Shown in pieces: positions 1 through 6,711 of a stretch of DNA of 15,107 nucleotides. Position 1 is the stretch's first letter, and each line of letters opens with the position of its first letter. Source of the stretch: Acidobacteriota bacterium (GTDB lineage: Bacteria > Acidobacteriota > Terriglobia > Versatilivoradales > Versatilivoraceae); assembly GCA_026706225.1 (NCBI GenBank), contig JAPOZE010000670.1:1-15107 (forward strand), in the 5' to 3' direction. The notes under the pieces were generated by a model. It was not told the DNA's origin. It saw nothing but the letters and a program-made list of their open reading frames with translations, and ran no database searches. Position numbers and translations under genes: made by a program.

Positions 1-1997
1 GACCACCACACCCGGAAGTTCCCGTGGTGCTTGTGACGATGGCTCAGAAAGGCCCCGGTCTCCTTGTCCCTGGCCTCGAGATAGGTGTAGCCGGTGGAAA
101 CCAGCAGGTTGTTGGTCAGGCGCAACTCGAGTTTGTTTTCCAGCCCGGTCGTGTACACGTTCTCGATGTTTCGGTAGAGATAGGTCAAGCGGTTCAAACC
201 CGGAGCGAAAGCCGACTCGATGTTGAACTCCGATATCAACCCGTCGAGCTGCGCTGCTGTCCGCGGCCTTCCCAGCAACTGGGTGTCGATCAGGTTGGTG
301 ATCCCGTTCCGGAACCAGGTGGAGCTGAACTGCAACCGCTCGGTGATGTTGCTGTCGAAGCCCACCTGGGTGGTTGACGAGGATTCCGCTTCCAGGGCCG
401 GATTGCCGATGATCTGATAGGTGCCCGAAGAGGTGAGAAAGCGGTAGTAGAGTTGACCCAGGTCCGGGGCGCGGAAGCCGTGTCCGTAGGAAGCTCTCAA
501 GCGGAATTTGTCCGACGCCCGGAACATCATGCCGAATCTGGGAACCGCGTGGGTCCCGAAGGCCGAGTGATGGGTGACCCGGCCCCCGACCGTCAGGCTG
601 AGCCGGGGATGCGCCTGGATGCGGTCCTGGAACCAGGCGTCCACCATGCGGACCGACTGTCCGGCGTTGTCGCCAAGCAGACGGTTGTATCCGCGGTACT
701 CGTTGCTGGTCACGTCGATGCCTCCCTGGAGCAGTTGGCGTCTGCCCAGGACGTGAGAAACGTTGGCGTCGAACCGGTAGAGGCGTTCGTTCAGGTTGGC
801 GGTGTCATCGATGGTCCCCGGAATACTGGCGAGGTCCACGACCGAGTTCTCGTCGTACTTTCCGTAGTAACCGCGGGTCTGCAACTGGGTGAAGGGAGAC
901 AATGCCGCATTCAGGGTCAAGCCGTAGTTGATAGCGCTGTCGTTGGTAGTGGTGGACTGACTTCCGGATCTTCCCGAGTAGACGCTGATCTCTCGGTTGT
1001 CGAAGGCGTTGGCCAGGAAGCTGAGGTCCACGTTCTCGGTGATGTCGCGGGTGATCTTGGCCATGGTGTCGTACCTGCGGTACCCCGGTCCGGTAGTGTC
1101 GTAATTTTGGGGCGTCAGGTCGTAGGGGTTGCGCTTGTGGCGCTCGGCGGAGAAGAACCCCGTCCAGTCTTCGTGGACAAAGCCGGCGTCGGCGCGATGG
1201 TCGGCGGCGCCGCGGGAGCCGATCGAGCTGCTCAGGTTGGCATCGAACTTCTGCCGGGGTTCCCGCGTGATCATGTTGATGACGCCGGCGATCGCGTCCG
1301 ATCCGTAGAGAGCCGAGGAGGCCCCCTTGACGATCTCCACCCGGTCGAGACGATTGGTCGACTGCCGATTCATGTTGAGGATGCCGCTTTTGACTCCTCG
1401 CGCCCCCACAATCGGAAATCCGTCGATCAGGATCAGGGACTGCCTGGAGTCCACGCCCTGAATCTGGGTCCCGGCCCGGGAGCCCGGTGACCTGTCGGTA
1501 CGGGTCACGATTCCGGTTTCCTCCGACAGGACGTCGCTCACGCGTTCGTAGCCGGAATCCAGCAACTGGCTTCGCGCGATCAGGTCCACCTTGGTGACCG
1601 AATCCTCCCGCAATTCCTCTTCGCGAGAGCCGGTCACGATAATGGATTGCGTCAGGATCGCCGGAGCCAGATTCAGCACCAGGGGACCACTGGCGCCACC
1701 GGTCAGGTCGACCGTCTGGGAAGCCGTCTGGAAGTCGTTCACCGCCGCGCTGACCCGATAGCGGCCAGCCCGGACATCCAGCGAGAACTCGCCTTGGGAA
1801 TCGACCTGCTGGGAGACCTCCAGCCCCGTCTCCAGGTTCTTGACGAAGACGGTGGCGTCGGGAAGCGGTGCGCCGGAAACGTCGAACACACCCCCTTCCA
1901 GCGTGACCCGGTCCCGGGCATGCGCGTTCAGAGGGCCGACCGCCATCAGTGACAGCACCGCCAGTGCCGATAGCAGGCTTAAATGAATTCGTTTCAT
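1..1997 (-). CDS. TonB-dependent outer-membrane receptor (C-terminus beyond window)
   Basis: This is an energy-coupled outer-membrane importer, probably for an iron chelate or heme given the upstream Fur box. The frame is open from ATG at 1997 to the left edge (665 codons), so little of the C-terminal barrel is missing. A signal peptide (MKRIHLSLLSALAVLSLMAV, then AHA at residues 25-27) precedes a carboxypeptidase-regulatory-like beta-sandwich (about 33-100). A TonB-box-like stretch SIIVTGSR lies near 118. The plug domain carries LILIDGFPI and the conserved DRVEIVKGASSALYGSDAI near 215-235. The barrel contains the receptor signature ASYGHGFRAPDLGQLYY. The start is supported by AAGGAG eight bases upstream of ATG. 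It follows the DUF3386 gene by 51 nt, so they are probably co-transcribed. The family assignment is secure; the ligand is inferred only from context. Confidence 0.93.
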   Translation of the reverse strand, partial: MKRIHLSLLSALAVLSLMAVGPLNAHARDRVTLEGGVFDVSGAPLPDATVFVKNLETGLEVSQQVDSQGEFSLDVRAGRYRVSAAVNDFQTASQTVDLTGGASGPLVLNLAPAILTQSIIVTGSREEELREDSVTKVDLIARSQLLDSGYERVSDVLSEETGIVTRTDRSPGSRAGTQIQGVDSRQSLILIDGFPIVGARGVKSGILNMNRQSTNRLDRVEIVKGASSALYGSDAIAGVINMITREPRQKFDANLSSSIGSRGAADHRADAGFVHEDWTGFFSAERHKRNPYDLTPQNYDTTGPGYRRYDTMAKITRDITENVDLSFLANAFDNREISVYSGRSGSQSTTTNDSAINYGLTLNAALSPFTQLQTRGYYGKYDENSVVDLASIPGTIDDTANLNERLYRFDANVSHVLGRRQLLQGGIDVTSNEYRGYNRLLGDNAGQSVRMVDAWFQDRIQAHPRLSLTVGGRVTHHSAFGTHAVPRFGMMFRASDKFRLRASYGHGFRAPDLGQLYYRFLTSSGTYQIIGNPALEAESSSTTQVGFDSNITERLQFSSTWFRNGITNLIDTQLLGRPRTAAQLDGLISEFNIESAFAPGLNRLTYLYRNIENVYTTGLENKLELRLTNNLLVSTGYTYLEARDKETGAFLSHRHKHHGNFRVWW

Positions 1998-2048
1998 GAA
2001 GTGTTCTCCTTTTCCGTTCGCTACCTGCTTGCAGGCTACGAAACGGTG

Positions 2049-2849
2049 TCATCCATCGCTTGCTTCTTCCAACAGTTCAATGTCGTGCCATTCGATCAGC
2101 AGGGTGCCGGTCCGCCCCTTGCCCGTCCGGATCACGTGCCGGGAATGCGGGAGATAGTTGCCGCCGATTTCCTGGAAACGAGTGATGTAGGTCCAGGCCT
2201 CGCGGATCGAGCCGGAGTCGTTGTCGACCACGACGGCGAAGACATGTCGCGGCAGGTATCGACCGGAAGCCGTCGTCCTGGTCTCCAGCACCGTCAGCAC
2301 CCGTCGGAATTCCGGCATGGTTCGGTCGACCTGGAGGATCTGACGGTCCTTGATGCGATAGGCGGATTGGTACTTGTCGTCCAGCAGGACTTTCCTCCCG
2401 AGCGAATGCGCGTCCCGTTCGCCGTAGCGGGCCTCTGTAGTCACGCTGGTTGACGACCGCACGCGATGCATCAGCATGTTCCGGACGGCGGCCTCGACTG
2501 CCGAGGGAGCCTTGCCGCCGTTCAACGCGATCTCCAGAGTGCCCGGCACCCGGAACAGGCAGGTGCCGTCGTGAGCCTTGCCGTCCATGCGCACGGTCAG
2601 TTTGCTGCGAAATCCGTGAAAATCCTTGGTGAAGACCTCCCGGTTTTTCCGAGCCTGTTGCAGTAGACCTGCCGCCGAGACGGCGTCGGACTGCCCGTTC
2701 TGACCGGCTGCTGCCGGAGGCATGGCTCCTGTGGCCGCGACCATGACGAATAAAGCCGGAGCCAATCCGAATGCCGAAACGGCGTCCTTGCTGCAGCCAC
2801 TCTTCGACACGGCTCTCCACCGATGAATCGAATGTCTGAATCGGAACAT
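2049..2849 (-). CDS. Secreted DUF3386 family protein
   Basis: This is a 266-residue protein of the DUF3386 family, which is known mainly from cyanobacteria and has no established function. I recognise the family from the N-terminal LLQQARKNREVFTKDFHGF block and the C-terminal blocks YRIKDRQILQVDR, EAWTYITRFQEIGGNYLP and RHVIRTGKG, which line up with remembered cyanobacterial members. The N-terminus is basic, then hydrophobic (AFGLAPALFVMVAATGAM), then Ala/Pro-rich, consistent with export to the periplasm. I chose ATG at 2849 because GGGAGG sits nine bases upstream. An in-frame ATG at 2903 would add 18 residues ahead of the signal peptide and has poorer support. It is the first gene after the Fur-box promoter and immediately precedes the TonB receptor, so a role in iron or heme acquisition is inferred. 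Confidence 0.82.
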   Translation of the reverse strand: MFRFRHSIHRWRAVSKSGCSKDAVSAFGLAPALFVMVAATGAMPPAAAGQNGQSDAVSAAGLLQQARKNREVFTKDFHGFRSKLTVRMDGKAHDGTCLFRVPGTLEIALNGGKAPSAVEAAVRNMLMHRVRSSTSVTTEARYGERDAHSLGRKVLLDDKYQSAYRIKDRQILQVDRTMPEFRRVLTVLETRTTASGRYLPRHVFAVVVDNDSGSIREAWTYITRFQEIGGNYLPHSRHVIRTGKGRTGTLLIEWHDIELLEEASDG

Positions 2850-3049
2850 TGCTTCCGTCCTCCCGTGTGCTCTTGACCTCTCCTGGCCGAAAGGGCCGAT
2901 CACGACTGAAAAACAGGTTTGAGAAATGAGTCACCGCAGTGCGTAATCGGCCAATTCCGTTAAACGACTCCGGTGCCTTCGACTTGGGAACCATGTTCAG
3001 GCCTGGACGGCCAGGCAAGCAGGGGATACTGACTTCCAGGTCGAATAGC
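2850..3049 (-). other. Long untranslated leader of the Fur-controlled operon
   Basis: About 200 nt separate the predicted transcript start from the DUF3386 start codon. The stretch has a perfect six-base-pair hairpin with a four-base loop at 3001-3016 (GCCTGG, ACGG, CCAGGC on the plus strand). It has no T-tract that would make it an intrinsic terminator. I see no known riboswitch and no convincing small gene. Minus-strand reading frames through it continue into the wrong frame of the DUF3386 gene. Confidence 0.35.
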
Positions 3050-3055
3050 GAGAGG

Positions 3056-3084
3056 ACAATATCCCAAACTTTTCTAAATGTAAA
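3056..3084 (-). promoter_or_regulatory. Sigma70-like promoter of the DUF3386-TonB operon
   Basis: On the minus strand, TTTACA (3084-3079, five of six matches to TTGACA) is followed after exactly 17 bases by TATTGT (3061-3056, four of six matches to TATAAT). The -35 lies partly inside the Fur box, so bound Fur would exclude RNA polymerase. The predicted transcript start near 3049 leaves a leader of about 200 nt before the DUF3386 ATG. Confidence 0.6.
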
Positions 3085-3103
3085 TGAAAATGATTTTCAT
3101 TTT
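3081..3103. promoter_or_regulatory. Fur box (23-bp inverted repeat)
   Basis: Two perfect 11-base arms, TAAATGAAAAT and ATTTTCATTTA, flank a single central G at 3092. The core TGAAAATGATTTTCA matches the 7-1-7 Fur consensus (TGATAATNATTATCA) except for one base in each half. The site is a conspicuous AT-rich island in GC-rich DNA and overlaps the -35 element of the minus-strand promoter. This is the classic arrangement for iron-dependent repression of the DUF3386-TonB receptor operon. Confidence 0.88.
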
Positions 3104-3318
3104 AAATAAATAATCCTGGTCCAGGAACGGGGGCGCACCGGGGGCGTTGGGATGGAGGGTTATGGAGGCAAGGTGGGGTGGGATTGCGAGACCGGCTCGA
3201 CAGACAGGGACTGCACGTTCCCTGGGTGAGTCTTGCGATGGCGTTGGAGGGATTGGCCGCGGGCGGGCCTACCCGGAAATCCTCACTGGGAGGCGTGAAA
3301 GTAGCGGTGTGGGGATCT
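3104..3318. other. Non-coding gap between SGNH hydrolase and Fur box
   Basis: This stretch follows the stop of the SGNH hydrolase and precedes the Fur-box promoter. Open frames here on the plus strand are extensions of antisense frames of the hydrolase. The only structure seen is a short palindrome at 3114-3126 (TCCTGG-T-CCAGGA on the plus strand). On the minus strand it is followed by TTATTTATTT, so it could be a weak transcription terminator for the upstream minus-strand genes. The achievable stem is short, so this is tentative. Confidence 0.25.
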
Positions 3319-3939
3319 TCAGGTGGCCTGGAGCTTTTCCCAGATCCATTCCCCCAGGACCCGGTGTCCCCGGGCGGTCAGGTGAAGTCCGTCCGGCCAG
3401 AGCAGACCCGGAGGGATCCGGCCGCCCTGGTAAAACGGAACCAGGCAATCCACGAAGTGCACCCGGGCGATGTCGGCTTCCCGGGAGGCGCGGAGGCTGA
3501 AGGAGCGGACGGCTGCGTCTCTGGCCGGGAATGGCGTGGGCCCCAGCAGCACCACTTCCGATCCCATTCGCTTGAGCCGATGCATGATATTAGCCAGGTT
3601 GTCCGCATAGACGTCCATGGAAACCGACCCAAAGACATCGTTCAGACCGAACATGACGAAGCTCAGGTCCGGAGGGGAGGCGCCGCGTTCACACCAGTGC
3701 AGGCGGCTGACGCCGTCGGCGGCCGTGGCCCCTCCAACGGCGTGGTTGTAGGTCTGGAAGCGGTCGTGTCCGGCCAACTGCTTCATCTTGTCCAGAAGGA
3801 GATCGGGATAGCCCTCCTGGCGGGAGACAAAGCCGCACCCCTGGGTGATGGAGTCCCCCAGAAAATCGATGCGCCGGGTGCGTCCCTGGCGAATGTCCTC
3901 CAGAATCCATTGCTGCCGTGAAGGGTTGCCGCCGCTCAT
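3319..3939 (-). CDS. SGNH/GDSL-family hydrolase
   Basis: This is a 206-residue serine esterase/lipase-type enzyme of the SGNH superfamily, with no signal peptide, so probably cytoplasmic. The four blocks are visible in order. Block I is DFLGDSITQG, with the nucleophile Ser30. Block II is NHAVGGAT (Gly69-Gly70 region). Block III is MFGLNDVF (Gly98, Asn100). Block V is PDGLHLTARGH (Asp183 and His186 of the triad). The length suits a single-domain member. AGGAGAAGG lies just upstream of ATG at 3939. It starts 60 nt after the end of the gamma-glutamyltransferase-family gene on the same strand, so the two probably form an operon. The substrate, probably a small ester or an acyl or acetyl group, cannot be read from the sequence. 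Confidence 0.88.
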   Translation of the reverse strand: MSGGNPSRQQWILEDIRQGRTRRIDFLGDSITQGCGFVSRQEGYPDLLLDKMKQLAGHDRFQTYNHAVGGATAADGVSRLHWCERGASPPDLSFVMFGLNDVFGSVSMDVYADNLANIMHRLKRMGSEVVLLGPTPFPARDAAVRSFSLRASREADIARVHFVDCLVPFYQGGRIPPGLLWPDGLHLTARGHRVLGEWIWEKLQAT

Positions 3940-3999
3940 GTCTCTTCCTTCTCCTGGGGGGCCTTGGCGAAATTCGTCGTTTAGCGCCTATTCCATTGT

Positions 4000-5738
4000 C
4001 TAATACCCGACGGCGGCACTCGCCTTGTAGGGCTCCACTCCGCTCCGCAGAAGACCGGACTCGCGGTCGACAAGAATGCCGTTGGGCCTAGCGAAGTAGG
4101 AGCTGAGAAAATGCTCTTCCCTCACCGAAACCTGGTGGCCGAAGGACCGCACCGCTTCAATCGCCTCGACCGGCAGCCGGGCGTCCAGGTGAAGCGGACT
4201 GCCCTCGCAGTGAATCCGCGGGGCGCTGACGGCCGCCTGCATCCCCAGTCCGAAATCCACCACGTTGTGGATGACCTGCTGCACCGCCGTCAGCACCTTG
4301 CGGCCGCCCGGGGAGCCCACCGCCAGACAGGGTCCCTGCCGGTCGAAAACCAGCGCCGGAGTGCCGGCGTGAAGCGCCCGCTTGCCGGGAGCCATCGAGT
4401 TGACCTTGCCCGGCTCGGGGTCGAACCACATCATTCCGTTGTTCAGGGTGATCCCGGTGCCGGGCACCACCACGCCCGAGCCGAACAACTGGCCCAGCGA
4501 GGCCGTCAGCGAGACCAGGTTGCGCTGCTTGTCCACCACGGTCAGATGGGTGGTGTGCTGCTCGGCCGCGTCGATCCCGCTGGGCGGACGCATGCCGGCC
4601 GGTCTGCCGCCCGGCTGGAAGGGCCAGGGGTCTCCCGCCGGCTGGCTGACCGGACGGCCCTCCGGCCGGATATGGCTGCGCCGCTCTGCAGCGTATTCCG
4701 CCGACTGCAATCCCTCCAGGGGAATGGGATCGAAGTCGGGGTCCCGAGATGGGTGAAGCGGTCGGCAAAGGCCATCCGCTGGGCCTCGGCCAGCAGGTGC
4801 AGGGTGGGTGCGGTATTGTGGCCGGAAGCGGCCAGGTCGTATCCCCCCAGGATATTGAACATCTGGGCCACGGTGGGACCGCCGCTGTTGGTGGAAACCA
4901 GTGCGATCCGCCGGCCGCGGTAGTCCACCCACAGTGGATCGCGCAGCCGCACACGGTAATCGGCCAGGTCCTCCGGCGTCAGCAGGCCGCCATGCTCGGC
5001 CAGGAAGCCGGCAATGGTCCGCCCGATCTCTCCCCGGTAGAAGCAGTCGGGGCCCTCCTCGGCAATCCGTTGCAGGGTTCGGGCCAGGTCTTTCTGGACC
5101 AGCCACTCCTCTTTCCCGATGTCGTCGGCGTTGGCCGTCTTCAGCGGGGTTCCGTCGGCGTGGAAAAAGGCGGCCATGGTGTGCGGGAAGGGCCGCAGCC
5201 GCCTCAGCCCGGCCGCGCAGTTGGCGAAGACGTACCAATCCACCGGGAACCCGTCCTCGGCCAGGCGAATGGCCGGCGCCATCACCTCGGCCAGGGAGAG
5301 CGTGCCCAGGGTTTCCAGCAGCCTGGCGCAGGTGGCCACCGCCCCCGGCACGGCGACCGAGCGATACCCCGTTTCGGCGGCTTCATCCCGGGTGGCGCGC
5401 CAGCCATAGATGCCTCCGCCCTTGAGTCCGGGACCCAGCAGCTCGAACAGGTCCTCGCGGGCGGCCCGGGGCAGGACACCGGCGCCATCCAGAGTGAGCG
5501 TGCGACCGCTGGCGGCCTCGTGAGCCACCACGCAGGCCACTCCGCCCACCCCGCTCATGAAGGGCTCCACCACTCCCACGGCGAAAGCAGCCGCCACGGC
5601 GGCATCGGCGGCGTTGCCGCCGCGCTGGAGGATCTCCACTCCGGCTTCGGCAGCCAGCGGGTGCATGGCCGTCACCAGTCCGCCGGCAACCGCCACCTCG
5701 CTCTTGTCGATGAGTAGCCGGCTGCGCCGGATCGTCAT
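4000..5738 (-). pseudogene. Gamma-glutamyltransferase-family Ntn hydrolase, one-base frameshift
   Basis: The family makes a proenzyme that self-cleaves before a catalytic threonine. Starting at ATG 5738 (GAGGGAG eight bases upstream), the protein reads through GGLVTAMHPLAAEAGVEILQ and QRGGNAADAAVAAAFAVGVV to RMAFADRFTHLG at codon 332, then loses frame. The sequence resumes in the next frame as DPDFDPIPLEGLQSAEYAAE. One extra G in the minus-strand GGG at 4745-4743 restores a single 579-residue protein, the usual family length. Downstream are the cleavage site QHTTHLTVVDK (catalytic Thr near residue 396), GITLNNGMMWFDPEPG and GSPGG. There is no signal peptide, unlike periplasmic GGTs. The residues that hold the gamma-glutamyl group in E. 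coli GGT are not conserved, so the true substrate is probably different. The frameshift may be a sequencing or assembly error in a homopolymer, or a real inactivation. Confidence 0.85.
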
Positions 5739-5776
5739 GAAATGTCTCCCTCGAAGGGTCGGCCCGGAAAAGCGAA

Positions 5777-5806
5777 ATCTTAGAACAGGGGATGGCCGGG
5801 CGGCAA
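5777..5806 (-). promoter_or_regulatory. Possible promoter of the GGT-family/SGNH operon
   Basis: On the minus strand, TTGCCG (5806-5801) is followed by TCTAAG at 16 bases or TAAGAT at 18 bases (each four of six matches to the -10 consensus). It lies about 40 nt upstream of the ATG at 5738. The match is modest and the call rests on position as much as on sequence. Confidence 0.3.
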
Positions 5807-5865
5807 GCGGCGGGCGGTTCTCTCCACGCTCATCTGCACCCGCCCGCCAGGGCGGAGTGATTACC

Positions 5866-6049
5866 CCCGGGAGCGCGGGCGTCCCGCCCGCATCCGTATT
5901 GCTTGCGGGATCCCTGAGCATGCGCCCGACTCTGCGTGCGGCTGCCCGGTTGCCGGTAGCGGCAACGGCCAAGCCGAAGCAAGGCCAGGTTGCGGCGACG
6001 GCCGAGGCCGCACCAGGCTTTGTGCGGGCGGGACGCTTGCGCTCCCGGG
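5866..6049. repeat. 184-bp element with 27-bp terminal inverted repeats
   Basis: The left end (5866-5892, starting CCCGGGAGCGCGGGCGTCCC) and the reverse complement of the right end (6023-6049, starting CCCGGGAGCGCAAGCGTCCC) agree at 25 of 27 bases, differing only at GG versus AA. The interior contains a smaller hairpin (TTGCCG-GTAG-CGGCAA, 5950-5965) and no gene. The right end, and forms of the left end, resemble the GGGAGCGCAAGCGTCCCGC-type interspersed repeats seen in many GC-rich environmental bacteria. Their chance translation gives GGTPALPG-like peptides, as happens here on the minus strand. It is best described as a MITE-like or REP-like palindromic element. I see no clear target-site duplication. 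Confidence 0.72.
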
Positions 6050-6084
6050 ACCCCTCCATCCGCCCGCACCCGAAAGATTTTGCT

Positions 6085-6113
6085 TTGCCTCCCATCGGGA
6101 TATGCCGAACAAT
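6085..6113 (+). promoter_or_regulatory. Possible promoter of the MaoC-CitE-CoA-transferase operon
   Basis: TTGCCT (6085-6090) and AACAAT (6108-6113), each four of six matches to consensus, are separated by 17 bases. They lie about 80 nt upstream of the MaoC start, just outside the right inverted repeat of the element. This is a weak call that is consistent with the expected location. Confidence 0.3.
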
Positions 6114-6195
6114 AGGCCGGACGAGCGGAGGCGCGCCCCGGTCGGCACGGCCGGCACCCGGGTCGGCCGCCATCACGAGTGAGTGGAGACACCCG

Positions 6196-6711
6196 ATGAC
6201 CGATTCCCAAGGCTCCGCCCAGGAGGGCTGGCAGGGACGCTATTTCGAAGACTTCCAGGTCGGGGACATCTACCGCTATCCCCATGGCCGGACGGTCACC
6301 CAGTTGGACAACTCCCTCTTCAGCCATATCACGCTGAATACCAACCCCTTGCACTTCGACAGCCAGTACACTCGCAAGACCCGCTGGGGACGGATTCTGG
6401 TCAACAGCACCTTCACCCTGGCGCTGGTCACCGGCATGAGCACCACCGACGTCAGCCAGAACGCCATGGCCAATCTCGGCTGGGAGAAGGTTCGGCTGCC
6501 CAACCCGGTCTTTATCGGTGACACCATCTACTGCCAGTCGGAAGTCCTGGCCAAGAGGCTTTCCAAGTCCCACCCCGATGCGGGGATCGTCACCGTCCGC
6601 TCCCTCGGAATCAATCAGGACGGCAAGGTGGTGATCGATCTGACCCGGCAGGTCATGGTGTACCGGCGCGGCCACGCCCCGCAACCCGGAGAGTTTCCCC
6701 CGATCCAGTGA
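6196..6711 (+). CDS. MaoC-family acyl-CoA hydratase (itaconyl/mesaconyl-CoA hydratase-like)
   Basis: This is a 171-residue single hot-dog-fold enoyl-CoA hydratase of the MaoC family, cytoplasmic. The active-site segment is HITLNTNPLHFD (residues 44-55), with His53 matching the family catalytic histidine. The position usually held by Asp is Asn48. This variant is, as I recall, usual in the mesaconyl-CoA/itaconyl-CoA hydratase-like branch. Other matching segments are LVNSTFTLALVTGMSTTDVS, QNAMANLGWEKVRLPNPVF and FIGDTIYCQSEVL. I chose ATG at 6196 because GGAG is seven bases upstream. Longer in-frame extensions run back through the repeat element and the antisense of the neighbouring gene. The next gene begins inside its stop codon, and with that CitE-like lyase and the CoA-transferase it fits hydration of a C5 dicarboxyl-CoA. 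The exact substrate is inferred. Confidence 0.87.
   Translation: MTDSQGSAQEGWQGRYFEDFQVGDIYRYPHGRTVTQLDNSLFSHITLNTNPLHFDSQYTRKTRWGRILVNSTFTLALVTGMSTTDVSQNAMANLGWEKVRLPNPVFIGDTIYCQSEVLAKRLSKSHPDAGIVTVRSLGINQDGKVVIDLTRQVMVYRRGHAPQPGEFPPIQ

Noticed and set aside
453..1490. Long open frame on the plus strand inside the TonB receptor
   Set aside because: It is antisense to a receptor with unmistakable motifs. Its translation has no family features and reflects high GC content.
805..2052. Minus-strand 415-residue frame starting near the receptor
   Set aside because: It is an Arg/Pro-rich shifted frame of the receptor. The true frame starts at 1997 and is open to the window edge.
2077..3018. Minus-strand 313-residue frame spanning the leader and DUF3386 gene
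   Set aside because: It is a shifted frame of the DUF3386 gene with low-complexity Arg/Gly/Pro composition and no similarity.
3114..3126. Palindrome as a firm intrinsic terminator
   Set aside because: The palindrome has only a one-base centre, so a real hairpin would have about four pairs. The following stretch is mixed A/T and not a T-run.
4740..4748. Programmed frameshifting in the GGT-family gene
   Set aside because: There is no slippery heptamer, no adjacent structure and no biological precedent in this family. A single-base indel at GGG is simpler.
5739..6176. N-terminal extension of the GGT-family gene to 6176
   Set aside because: The added residues include translation of the repeat (AGGTPALPG-like) and have no family similarity. 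ATG 5738 has a good ribosome binding site.
5557..6195. N-terminal extension of the MaoC gene to 5557
   Set aside because: The extension crosses the inverted-repeat element and the antisense of the GGT-family gene. ATG 6196 has a Shine-Dalgarno and gives the normal family length.
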